A stretch of 64,000 nucleotides of DNA from Halobellus sp. LT62. GTDB taxonomy: Archaea; Halobacteriota; Halobacteria; Halobacteriales; Haloferacaceae. Positions within the stretch are counted from its first letter, which is position 1. Each line of letters begins with the position of its first letter. The DNA is taken from contig NZ_JAYEZO010000001.1 in the NCBI RefSeq assembly GCF_037031285.1, positions 1,612,001 to 1,676,000 on the forward strand, given 5' to 3'. Below, one piece after another: positions 52,413-60,385 of the stretch. A program made the position numbers and the translations under genes. Under the pieces are notes generated by a model. That model was not told where the DNA came from and ran no database searches. It was given only the letters and a program-made list of their open reading frames with translations.

Positions 52413-53394
52413 CGAGCGACTGAACGCCGGGGTCATCGGCGTCGGCAATATGGGACGGAACCACGCGCGCGCGTACGAGGAAATCGATGAGACGAACCTC
52501 GTCGGCGTGTTCGACGTCGACAGCGAACGCGCGACTGATGTGGCCGCCGAGTACGGAACGACCGCTCTGTCACTGGATGATCTGCTGGCGGTCGCCGACG
52601 TCGTCTCTGTCGCTGTTCCGACGCAGTTCCACTATGAGAACGTCAAACGCGCCCTCCAGTGTGACGTTCACGTGTTGGTCGAGAAGCCCTTCGTCGAAGA
52701 GCCCCGGAACGGCCGGGAGCTGATAGACCTCGCCGACGAACGCGACCTCGCCTTGCAGGTAGGACACATCGAGCGCTTTAATCCGGCGATCCAGACCCTT
52801 GGCGACCTCGTCGACGACCTCGACGTCTACGCGGTTTCGACTGAACGGCTCGGGCCGCCTGTCGACCGGATGATCGACGACACCGTCGTGATGGATCTGA
52901 TGATTCACGACCTCGACATCGTCCTCGACCTCGTCGACGGCGAAGTCGAATCATACAACGCGGTCGGGACGCCCAAGGGCCGCTACGCAAACGCGAATCT
53001 GCGGTTCGACTCGGGGGTGACCGCATCACTTACGACTAGTCGGGTCACCCAAGAGAAGGTTCGGAAGCTCACGATCTCGGCGGCCGACTGTCGGGTGAAA
53101 GTCGACTACATCGACCAGAGTATCGAGATCCACCGATCGTCCGTCCCCACCTACATCGACGACGAGTCGTTCCTCCGTCACCGTCACGAAAACATCGTCG
53201 AGACGCTCTCCGTCGAACAGGTCGAGCCCCTCAAGAGCGAACTCCGGTCTTTCGCGAACGCCGCCCGGTCCGGGTCGGATCCGATCGTCGACGGGAAGCA
53301 GGGCCTTCGTGTGTTACATTTGATAAAGTCTCTCGACGCAGAAACCGGGTCGACGGAGAATCGAAAGACACCGGTTCGAATCGACGCGGACTGA
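52405..53394 (+). CDS. Gfo/Idh/MocA-family NDP-sugar oxidoreductase
   Basis: 329 residues. The Rossmann start is AGVIGVGNMGRNHARAYEEI, followed by HVLVEKPFVEEPRNGRELI with the EKP catalytic Lys and VGHIERFNPAI. The C-terminal alpha/beta domain is typical. It probably makes the 3-keto sugar nucleotide used by the aminotransferase, as in WlbA-type pathways. The ATG lies inside the aminotransferase gene (overlap of eight bases), so the two are translationally coupled. Confidence 0.9.
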   Translation: MTDERLNAGVIGVGNMGRNHARAYEEIDETNLVGVFDVDSERATDVAAEYGTTALSLDDLLAVADVVSVAVPTQFHYENVKRALQCDVHVLVEKPFVEEPRNGRELIDLADERDLALQVGHIERFNPAIQTLGDLVDDLDVYAVSTERLGPPVDRMIDDTVVMDLMIHDLDIVLDLVDGEVESYNAVGTPKGRYANANLRFDSGVTASLTTSRVTQEKVRKLTISAADCRVKVDYIDQSIEIHRSSVPTYIDDESFLRHRHENIVETLSVEQVEPLKSELRSFANAARSGSDPIVDGKQGLRVLHLIKSLDAETGSTENRKTPVRIDAD

Positions 53395-54061
53395 CGCGTT
53401 CCGCTGTGGTCACGGGGGATTTCTGGAGATTATACCGGGTTCACTACCCCGGAATGTGCAGCGTCGCTGCCGATGCCGAATTGTCTTCACCATCCTGCCA
53501 CCCCAAGCCGTTGGGCGTGAATCGCTGACTGTCCGAGGGCCGGAGCCTCACCTACGCATTGTTCGCTGGCTACCGACTACTGCCGGATATAACGGGCAAC
53601 CCCACCTCTGCAGCCATCATCCGGCGCGTCTGTTCGGAAAGAGAGCGCTCGTAGCGGTCCGCGTTCGTCGTAGCTCGGATATCATTTTTAACCGGAAACG
53701 GTCTGTGAGGTGCCCAACCTCTCCCCCGTTCGCTCCGAATTGTCCCGGGTATACCACCGCTTCTGGGATCGTCTAAAACCGGTTCGTGTCCCCGACAGAA
53801 CAGGCCTGAAATAATATCAGAAGAGAGATATTTGTGCTCGGTTTTTGGATGAGTTGAATTGTTTCTCGGAAGGTCAACTCGGTTCTATTCGGATTTAGGA
53901 ACTCCCACGTCAGACAGATATTAGAACCCCTATGTAATTGCTGTCTTGCGATTATCTCCTGAAACAGTTCGAAACAATACCGAAACGATGCTGCAACAGT
54001 CGGGAACAATCGAGATGGACTTGGGCATTTATTTGGGTCCCGGATAACAGTCAGGGCGAGT
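53395..54061. other. Long intergenic region inside the glycosylation locus
   Basis: About 670 bp. The left half is GC-rich with no convincing frame; the right half (from 53800) is AT-rich and holds the promoter of the next gene. I see no RNA gene, repeat or relic that I can name. Confidence 0.45.
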
Positions 54062-54664
54062 ATGACTACTCAAGTAAGCGGGAACGAAAATGCGCTCGTC
54101 GATCAGCACGCGACGCCGAAAGAGCAGAGAACCGAGCTCGGGAAAGACGAGATCTATCACCTGCTCCAAAACGAACGGCGTAGGAAAGTACTGGAGTATC
54201 TTCGCGACCGTGAAGGGCCTGTTCAGATGCGCGACATCGCAGAACAGGTCGCCGCGTGGGAGCACGATACGACCGTGCGGGCGTTGATGTCTGACCAGCG
54301 CCAGCGAGTGTACATTGCGTTGTATCAAGCGCACCTGCCGAAGTTAGACAAGGAGGGCGTCATCGATTACAACCAGAGTCGGGGGATCGTCGAGAAGCAG
54401 CCCCTCGCAGAGGAGCTGATCGCTCACCTCGAAACACCCGACGAGCGGGCCGATGACGCCGAAGACGAGCCGGACCGGTCCTGGGGGCGGTACTACCTCG
54501 GCGTCTCGGGTGCGAGCTCTCTGTTGATCGGAGCGTCGGTTCTCCAAGCGCCGTTAATCGGCGCTGTTTCGTACCTGTCGGTCGCGCTGGCGATTATGAG
54601 TGGCTTCACGACACTCACGTTCTGGCAGGTCCTCGACGATCTCCGTGCGGTCGATGGTAGTTAG
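54062..54664 (+). CDS. DUF7344-type winged-helix protein with two membrane helices
   Basis: 200 residues. The winged helix (about 28-115) has LGKDEIYHLLQNERRRKVLEYL and the strongly conserved RVYIALYQAHLPKLDKEGVIDYNQSRG, diagnostic of the haloarchaeal DUF7344 group. An acidic linker is followed by two helices (about 148-192). It would hold a DNA-binding domain at the inner face of the membrane. It lies 190 bp before the extracellular-repeat winged-helix gene, on the same strand. Confidence 0.85.
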   Translation: MTTQVSGNENALVDQHATPKEQRTELGKDEIYHLLQNERRRKVLEYLRDREGPVQMRDIAEQVAAWEHDTTVRALMSDQRQRVYIALYQAHLPKLDKEGVIDYNQSRGIVEKQPLAEELIAHLETPDERADDAEDEPDRSWGRYYLGVSGASSLLIGASVLQAPLIGAVSYLSVALAIMSGFTTLTFWQVLDDLRAVDGS

Positions 54665-54719
54665 AGCTGCGAAGGGAATGGTCTATTTCCAAATACCTCG
54701 GTACAGGCGTTTTCGGGGC

Positions 54720-54748
54720 TAATTACCATACGTATATATGCGTAATTA
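54720..54748. promoter_or_regulatory. Dyad upstream of TSP3-repeat regulator gene
   Basis: TAATTAC, 15 bases, GTAATTA: a perfect 7-bp inverted repeat around an AT-rich centre, 105 bp before ATG 54854. A regulator binding site is possible, perhaps for the product of the gene itself. Confidence 0.4.
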
Positions 54749-54853
54749 AAATGTGTTACATTACGGTGGGAAGAGCAGTATGACAACGACGTTCGGTTGC
54801 GGGAGATTCATATTGGCTAGTGAAAATTACGCACAAGGACAACGCAGGTACCA

Positions 54854-56134
54854 ATGAGTTCCGACCGCTTCCGATCGCTACCGTTTAAGACGGAACCCGT
54901 CCTACAGGCCCTCCGGAGCGACAGGGTCATCCGTGGAATCGTCGATACGGTGGGCGGCGCGGGGAAACCGACTGGCACTTTCGGTCGGATCTCGTTTCTT
55001 ATCACGGTGTTTGCTCTCGTTGCAATCGTCCTCGCTGCGCCTGTTTCGGCGGCGAACGGATCACAGGTAAACGTCCGAGCGGAGTTTAACAAAACCGTAC
55101 CCGCTAACCAAACGGACGAATCGGTGCTACTCTGGAACTCGGAGCCGAATACACTGAACGCGACGTTCACCGCTACGAACCAGACGAGTATGTACGAAGT
55201 TTGTGTGGAGGACGATACCGGGGAAAACGTGATCTGTAAGACGAGAAGCAGCATTTCGGGGGAGCACACCGTGCAGTTCACCTACGAGAATCTCTCCGCG
55301 TTCGAGGATTCGAGCAACGTCACGGTCTTCGTTCGGGACGATTTCCCCGGTCGGTCCGAGACGCTTGGAAACGACACGATCGAAATAAGGACCATCGCTA
55401 AGGACGGAGACATCGACGGAGACGGACTCTCGAACGTGAACGAGCTGAAGAACGGGACGTCGATGACGACAAGGGACACCGACAGAGACGGTCTCGAAGA
55501 CGGCCCGGAAGTGAAAAACTACGGTACGTCTCCGACCTCACCGGACACCGACGGAGACGGAGTAAACGACGCGCAAGAGGTCTCCATCGGAACCGATCCA
55601 CGAGAGGTCGACACCGACAACGACGGCCTGAACGACAATGTGGAGGTCAAACTGGGCACGAATCCGGCAGATAGGACGACTACAACGGTGCTTCTGCTCG
55701 CGAGTGGAACGTTCTTCGGCGTGGTCGCCGTCTGGGGTTGGATGGCGTTCGATTATTCACGGCTCACGTCAGCGTCGTTGCTACCGACGGGATCTGCCCC
55801 GTTCGACCGCCTCGTGGACGACGACGGTGAGTCGAACGAGGAACAGCAGGAGTCAGCCCTGTCGGTGGAGTTCGACGAGAACGAACTCCTGCAATCGTCA
55901 CAACCGATGTTGAGCGACGAGGACAGAGTCATCCAACTGCTGCGCGAGAACGGAGGGTGGATGTACCAGGGGCGAATCGTCAAGGAGACGGACTGGTCGA
56001 AATCGAAGGTCAGTCGCTTGCTCTCTCGGATGTCCGACGATGAGATGATAGAGAAAATCAGCGTCGGACGGCAGAATATCGTCGCCGAGGAGGGGTCGAT
56101 GCCGGAGGGTGCAAAGTCGCCTTTCGATGAGTAA
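54854..56134 (+). CDS. Membrane-spanning winged-helix regulator with extracellular calcium-binding-type repeats
   Basis: 426 residues. Order: signal or first helix (about 45-66), an extracellular beta-rich domain (about 68-180) with many N-x-S/T sequons, four thrombospondin-type-3-like repeats (DGDIDGDGLSNVNELKNGT, then three of the form DTDxDGxxDxxEV; about 184-275), a membrane helix (about 282-304), and a cytoplasmic C-terminus ending in a winged helix (about 354-415; LLRENGGWMYQGRIVKETDW, KSKVSRLLSRMSDDEMIEKI). The layout suggests a one-protein sensor: outside Ca2+ or ionic state, inside DNA. That function is inferred from architecture only. Confidence 0.85.
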   Translation: MSSDRFRSLPFKTEPVLQALRSDRVIRGIVDTVGGAGKPTGTFGRISFLITVFALVAIVLAAPVSAANGSQVNVRAEFNKTVPANQTDESVLLWNSEPNTLNATFTATNQTSMYEVCVEDDTGENVICKTRSSISGEHTVQFTYENLSAFEDSSNVTVFVRDDFPGRSETLGNDTIEIRTIAKDGDIDGDGLSNVNELKNGTSMTTRDTDRDGLEDGPEVKNYGTSPTSPDTDGDGVNDAQEVSIGTDPREVDTDNDGLNDNVEVKLGTNPADRTTTTVLLLASGTFFGVVAVWGWMAFDYSRLTSASLLPTGSAPFDRLVDDDGESNEEQQESALSVEFDENELLQSSQPMLSDEDRVIQLLRENGGWMYQGRIVKETDWSKSKVSRLLSRMSDDEMIEKISVGRQNIVAEEGSMPEGAKSPFDE

Positions 56135-56138
56135 CCGC

Positions 56139-57059
56139 TCAGGCGTCGTTCGTAACGCCGGCCCGGAGACCTTCGAGCGCGTTGAAGGCCAGCCCCGGTA
56201 GCTGTGACGGGGCGATCGTCGCGCCAGCGCGGAAGTAAGCCAGCGCGGTCCGGAACCGACCCTCGCGAAGATACGTCGACGCCAGCGCGTGCTTTTGGAC
56301 GCCGGTCACGTTGTACCCACGCGTTTCGAGTTCTACCACGTCCTCCGCGAACGTCTTGAGGAAGTGAGCGTTTGCGCGGCGAACCGCGTCCGCGCTCGGG
56401 CCGCCGGAGGGGTATCGACGTAACAGCGGCCCGTCGACGTATGCGATTTTGCCCTCCTTGAGCACGCGAACGAGGAACTCAGTGTCTTGATACCGGTCGA
56501 AGGATTCGTCGAATCCGCCGATCCGGTCGACGACATCGGACTCGACGACGAGCGTCGACCCTGCGCTGGTGTGGACGTTCTCCAAGAACACCTCCTTGAT
56601 GAGGCCTTCTCCCCCCTCTGCCCCCTCCCGTGAGGAGTGTCCGCCGACGAGCGATTTACACCGCTCCCAGAGGGAACTCGTCGCGCCGTCGTCGATAAGC
56701 GTCGTCCCGCAGTAGGCGGCGATCCACTCCTCGGAGCGCCGCTCTAGGGTCCGTATCTGTTGTTCGAGTTTTTCTGGAGCCCACTCGTCGTCGGAGTCGA
56801 GGAGCGCGATGTACTCGCCTATGGCGGCGTCGATACCCGTGTTCCGGGCGGCGCTCCCCCCGCGGTTCGTCTCGTGGGTGAGGTAGGTCACGCGGGAGTC
56901 GTCGTACGCGGTAACGACGGAGTCGGTGTCGTCGGTCGAAGCGTCGTCGACGACGATCACTTCCAGATCCGAGAGCGTCTGATCGAGTGCGCTGTCGATG
57001 GCACGCGGAAGGTCAGACGCGCGGTTGTACGTGGGAATGATGACGCTCACTGTAGGCAT
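56139..57059 (-). CDS. Family 2 glycosyltransferase
   Basis: 306 residues. GT-A fold start SVIIPTYNRASDLPRAIDSAL, VVDDASTDDT, NRGGSAARNTGIDAA and the metal-binding LLDSDDEW are all present, and GGFDESFDRYQDTEFLVRVL supplies the acceptor-side ED motif. It lacks membrane helices, so it probably works at the inner membrane face on a lipid-linked sugar. Its promoter carries the shared element. Confidence 0.92.
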   Translation of the reverse strand: MPTVSVIIPTYNRASDLPRAIDSALDQTLSDLEVIVVDDASTDDTDSVVTAYDDSRVTYLTHETNRGGSAARNTGIDAAIGEYIALLDSDDEWAPEKLEQQIRTLERRSEEWIAAYCGTTLIDDGATSSLWERCKSLVGGHSSREGAEGGEGLIKEVFLENVHTSAGSTLVVESDVVDRIGGFDESFDRYQDTEFLVRVLKEGKIAYVDGPLLRRYPSGGPSADAVRRANAHFLKTFAEDVVELETRGYNVTGVQKHALASTYLREGRFRTALAYFRAGATIAPSQLPGLAFNALEGLRAGVTNDA

Positions 57060-57093
57060 CGAGTATCGATCGACAGTCCCACCCAGCGTCCCA

Positions 57094-57111
57094 TTATTAT
57101 CGGGCGGGTAA
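57094..57111 (-). promoter_or_regulatory. TTAY-N7-ATARTAA promoter element, GT2 gene
   Basis: Minus strand TTACCCGCCCGATAATAA, 34 nt before ATG 57059. It is divergent from the element at 57132-57149, with 20 bp between them. Confidence 0.6.
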
Positions 57112-57131
57112 CCGAGCGGACTGTGTTTGGG

Positions 57132-57149
57132 TTATCACTCGAATAATAA
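57132..57149 (+). promoter_or_regulatory. TTAY-N7-ATARTAA promoter element, MoxR gene
   Basis: TTATCACTCGAATAATAA, 25 nt before ATG 57175. Confidence 0.65.
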
Positions 57150-57174
57150 TACCCTGCTAATTCAAGGCTGACGT

Positions 57175-58143
57175 ATGGATCTCGATGAGGTGCACGAGCG
57201 AGGGGAGCGCGTCCTCGACGAGGTGTCCCGGTCAGTCGTCGCTGATAGGGCCGTGCTGCGACGTGTTCTCACTGGCGTGCTCTCCGGAGAGCACGTCCTC
57301 TTAGAGGACGTTCCTGGGACCGGGAAGACCCTGACAGCGCGGAGTTTCGCCACCGCACTCGGGCTGTCTTTCTCTCGGATCCAATTCACGCCGGATCTCC
57401 TTCCGTCCGACGTGACGGGGACGTACGTCTTCGACGACCGCGAGGGTTCGTTCGAGGTCAACGAGGGACCGTTGTTCGCCAACGTGGTCCTTGCCGACGA
57501 GATCACCCGTGCCTCTCCGAAGACGCGGGCCGCCCTCCTCGAGGCGATGACCGAGCGGCAGGTGACCGTCGACGGCGAGACGCATCCGCTCCCTAGCCCG
57601 TTCTTCGTCGTCGCCACGCAGAACCCAGTCGGGCGGGGAGAGGGTACCTTCTCGCTGCCGGAGGCACAGAAGGATCGGTTTCTCATCAAAGACAGCCTCG
57701 GCTACCCCGACAAAGCGGCGGAACGGAAACTTCTCAACCGCCGAGACGCACGCGACACGTCTACTCCGTCCGTTTCGCGCGTCCTCTCCGCCGATGTCTT
57801 GAACGAGATGCAGCAGGCCACCGAGACCGTCTACGTCGAAGACGGGATCAAAGAGTACATCGTCGACATCGTCCACAAGACTCGCTCGGACCCCCGCGTC
57901 GCCGTCGGGGTCTCTCCGTACGGCTGCCAGCGGCTCTTCGAGGGCGTCCGCGCGACAGCCGCGATCTACGGGCGGAGTTTCGTTGTCCCCGACGACGTGA
58001 AAGCGATCGCCCACGAGACGCTCGCTCACCGCCTCGTCCCGACCGCCGAAGCGAAGGTCGAAAACATAGACCGATGTCAGATCGTCGATGACGTGCTCGC
58101 GGAGGTATCCGTCCCAACTGTCAGTCGTGGAGGGCGAGCGTGA
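57175..58143 (+). CDS. MoxR-family AAA+ ATPase
   Basis: 322 residues. Walker A is DVPGTGKT, Walker B VVLADEITRASPKTRAALLEAM, sensor 1 VVATQNPVGRGEGTFSLPEAQKDRF, and the sensor 2 helix region SPYGCQRLFEGVRA is typical of MoxR. These ATPases usually sit in operons with DUF58 and transglutaminase or DUF4129 genes and act as chaperones for metal insertion or envelope proteins. Here the DUF4129 gene is convergent and no DUF58 gene is present, so the unit looks rearranged or reduced. Confidence 0.92.
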   Translation: MDLDEVHERGERVLDEVSRSVVADRAVLRRVLTGVLSGEHVLLEDVPGTGKTLTARSFATALGLSFSRIQFTPDLLPSDVTGTYVFDDREGSFEVNEGPLFANVVLADEITRASPKTRAALLEAMTERQVTVDGETHPLPSPFFVVATQNPVGRGEGTFSLPEAQKDRFLIKDSLGYPDKAAERKLLNRRDARDTSTPSVSRVLSADVLNEMQQATETVYVEDGIKEYIVDIVHKTRSDPRVAVGVSPYGCQRLFEGVRATAAIYGRSFVVPDDVKAIAHETLAHRLVPTAEAKVENIDRCQIVDDVLAEVSVPTVSRGGRA

Positions 58144-58370
58144 GCGTGACCAGCCTGTTGAGTGCGAGTGAAGCGGTAGTCCGTTGAAAAAGATTCTCGA
58201 CGAACAGTCCGACGCCCATCGATATCGAGCCGGTGAGGACCGTTCCGGCGACCTCAGAGAGGGGCGTTCGATCGGGAAGGGACCCGCCCCTTTCAGAGGA
58301 TGGGCGCGTCTCGAACGCTGGCTTCGCGGCAAGACAGGCACTCCGCTGCCGAAGAAGACGTCTCGGGCGT
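58144..58370. other. Gap between convergent MoxR and DUF4129 genes
   Basis: 227 bp. The minus strand has an open stretch reading VAGTVLTGSISMGVGLF and onward with hydrophobic character but no good start. It may be a relic of another envelope gene of the MoxR operon type. I do not call it as a gene. Confidence 0.35.
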
Positions 58371-59159
58371 TTATGGATCGTCTTCTCCCTCTGTTCCACA
58401 CAGTCGGTCAAGACAGGCCCGCGCACGTCGGCGTCGCTCCTCGGTGACCGGCGCGTCGCCGTACTGTACCTCCTCAAACAGCTCCGTCAGCGACCAGACG
58501 GTGTTTGCGTCCGCCCCTTCCCGGCGGGCGAGGGCGGCCCGTTCGCGCGGTGTCAGTGGCTCTCGGTCTTCGAGTTTCAGCCGGCGGATCATCTCGTGCC
58601 ACGCCTCGGTGACCTCGTTCTGCGGCCGCGGAGTGTCGACACCGTTCTCTACGGTCTGTGTCCCGGCCTCGGACGGAGGACTTCGTTCGTCGCCGTCGGA
58701 CTGCTGACGGTAGCGCTCGATCATCCTTGGTCCGTACCGAGCGGTTAGTGCGGTCACGGCGAGTGCGATGATCGCGCCGAAGACCACGAGGAGTCGGGCT
58801 AGCAACGACTGGAGGAAATCGAGGAGGCGCGTCAGCGCGGCAGTCCGCAGCGTCGACGCGTTCGACTCGGCTGCGGGCCCCCCGGCGTCCGACGACTCGG
58901 TTGAGACTTGGCTCTGTCGCGCGCGCACGGCACCGGACCCCATCACGCCCGCGGACGGTCCCGACTCACCGGCAAGCGTTCGATACGTCTGCTGGATCTC
59001 GCCGCCCCCCTCTCCGCTCACCGGGAGCGAGGCGTAATCGAGGTCGACCGCCTCGCCCGGGGTAGAACCCACCGCAGATTCGAGAGAGCCCGCCGCTGAC
59101 CCAACGGCGAGTAGACAGACGAGAGCTAGCGCGAGAGTGAGCACTCGATCTCCGTTCAT
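58371..59159 (-). CDS. DUF4129-domain membrane protein
   Basis: 262 residues from ATG 59159, which begins a signal peptide (MNGDRVLTLALALVCLLAVG); an ATG 16 codons earlier is possible. An extracellular Ser/Gly-rich part (about 25-105) is followed by a membrane helix (about 120-145) and a cytoplasmic C-terminal DUF4129 domain (EAWHEMIRRLKLEDREPLTPRE ... LFEEVQYGDAPVTEERRRRA). These proteins normally accompany MoxR, DUF58 and transglutaminase genes. A version of the shared promoter element (59224-59241) lies upstream. Confidence 0.85.
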   Translation of the reverse strand: MNGDRVLTLALALVCLLAVGSAAGSLESAVGSTPGEAVDLDYASLPVSGEGGGEIQQTYRTLAGESGPSAGVMGSGAVRARQSQVSTESSDAGGPAAESNASTLRTAALTRLLDFLQSLLARLLVVFGAIIALAVTALTARYGPRMIERYRQQSDGDERSPPSEAGTQTVENGVDTPRPQNEVTEAWHEMIRRLKLEDREPLTPRERAALARREGADANTVWSLTELFEEVQYGDAPVTEERRRRARACLDRLCGTEGEDDP

Positions 59160-59223
59160 TCGAACCACCCTCCGTGAATGTGAATTGATATCACGTTTGT
59201 GGGCCATCGCGCGTCTTCGCTAC

Positions 59224-59241
59224 TAATTATCCGGCCGATAA
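59224..59241 (-). promoter_or_regulatory. TTAY-N7-ATARTAA-like promoter element, DUF4129 gene
   Basis: Minus strand TTATCGGCCGGATAATTA, one mismatch to the pattern, 64 nt before ATG 59159 and 16 nt before the alternative ATG 59207. Confidence 0.5.
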
Positions 59242-59248
59242 GCGGCGG

Positions 59249-59266
59249 CTACGTACTCGATAATAA
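59249..59266 (+). promoter_or_regulatory. Weak TTAY-N7-ATARTAA-like element, lipoprotein gene
   Basis: CTACGTACTCGATAATAA: right half perfect, left half with two mismatches, 35 nt before ATG 59302. It is divergent from the element at 59224-59241. Confidence 0.4.
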
Positions 59267-59301
59267 CGAGGGAAGCGTGTGACGTAGCGGTCGAGACGGA
59301 A

Positions 59302-60258
59302 ATGGAACGCAAATCGAACACAGTGAAACGCGTAAGTATCGCGCTTCTCGTCGGCCTCCTGATGACGACAGCGGGCTGTTCGTCACTGACTGGTGCCGAC
59401 GGACCGACCGTCGAGACCGAGACCGGGACGACCGCCGCCGTCGAGACCAACGAAACGACGAGTGGGGAATCGACCACAGAGGACGGACACTCTCACTCAC
59501 AGACGGAGTCGGGGTCGAACGTGTCGACCGAAGCCAATAGGGCGGAGATAGACGCCGAGCACACTGGAGAGATGGCCGTGATGATCGACGGCGATCGTGT
59601 CGATCTTGAACGGAGTCTCGGCGATGACGCCCCCGTGCGTATGAACGATGTCGACACGTGGTCCACGAACGAGAGCGTGACGCTCGCGAATGTCCTCTCA
59701 GTGGCGGGAGTCGAGGCGGACGAATCGTCGCTCTCCTACGACGGGGAATCCTACGACGAGTCGGTAAACGGGACAGAGATCAGCTATCGTGTCGGTAGCC
59801 ACGAGGTCGATCCCGAGGAGTACGTGCTCGAATCTGATGACAAGGTCTGGGTGCTGATCGTGACTGACGATTCGGACGTCGCCACGCCCGGGGAGTACAT
59901 CCCGCCGGATCAACTCCACGTCCACGGAACGATAGACTTCGTTGTCGACGGGACAGAACTCGACTTCAGCCGCGAAAAATACCAGCAGGCCGGACACAAC
60001 GATCACTTCCACTTCGAGGGCGGCCACGCGGAACCGTGGCACGCTCACTCGCCACACGTCACGCTCGCCTACGGGATGTCGACGCTGGAAGGCATCAATA
60101 TGACCGACGAGGCCGTCGTCTACAACGGGACGAGATACCCTTATGACGGTGAGCGCGGGACCGCCACGGTGACGGTCAACGGCGAGCCCGTCGATCCGAC
60201 CGAGTACTATCTGAAGAACGGCGATTCCGTCGCGATCGAGATCGGGTCCTCGGCCTGA
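59302..60258 (+). CDS. His-rich lipoprotein, probable metal-binding
   Basis: 318 residues. A Sec-type lipoprotein signal (VSIALLVGLLMTTAGC) is followed by a Glu/Thr-rich linker with one His cluster (DGHSHSQTE). The globular part carries LHVHG and the dense HNDHFHFEGGHAEPWHAHSPH (about 232-252), likely metal ligands. The C-terminal part (VVYNGTRYPYDGERGTATVTVNG) has a ubiquitin-like or beta-grasp look. I do not recognise a named family. It lies divergently from the DUF4129 gene, just before the flippase gene. Confidence 0.7.
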   Translation: MERKSNTVKRVSIALLVGLLMTTAGCSSLTGADGPTVETETGTTAAVETNETTSGESTTEDGHSHSQTESGSNVSTEANRAEIDAEHTGEMAVMIDGDRVDLERSLGDDAPVRMNDVDTWSTNESVTLANVLSVAGVEADESSLSYDGESYDESVNGTEISYRVGSHEVDPEEYVLESDDKVWVLIVTDDSDVATPGEYIPPDQLHVHGTIDFVVDGTELDFSREKYQQAGHNDHFHFEGGHAEPWHAHSPHVTLAYGMSTLEGINMTDEAVVYNGTRYPYDGERGTATVTVNGEPVDPTEYYLKNGDSVAIEIGSSA

Positions 60259-60385
60259 TCTCCCGCTATCCCGGATTTATGCACGTACGTCACCGGACAG
60301 CACGCGGTCAGGACTCGACACGCCATCGATATCAGCGGCTCCGACCGACGAGGACATCCACCGCGGGAGACGCGAAGGAACGACG

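Noticed and set aside
53773-54009. Minus-strand 78-codon frame in the gap before the DUF7344 gene
   Set aside because: Lies in AT-rich promoter DNA, non-acidic, no domain or promoter of its own.
58121-58477. Minus-strand 118-codon frame between MoxR and DUF4129 genes
   Set aside because: Only its end is hydrophobic; the first part is antisense or out of frame within the DUF4129 gene, and there is no credible start.
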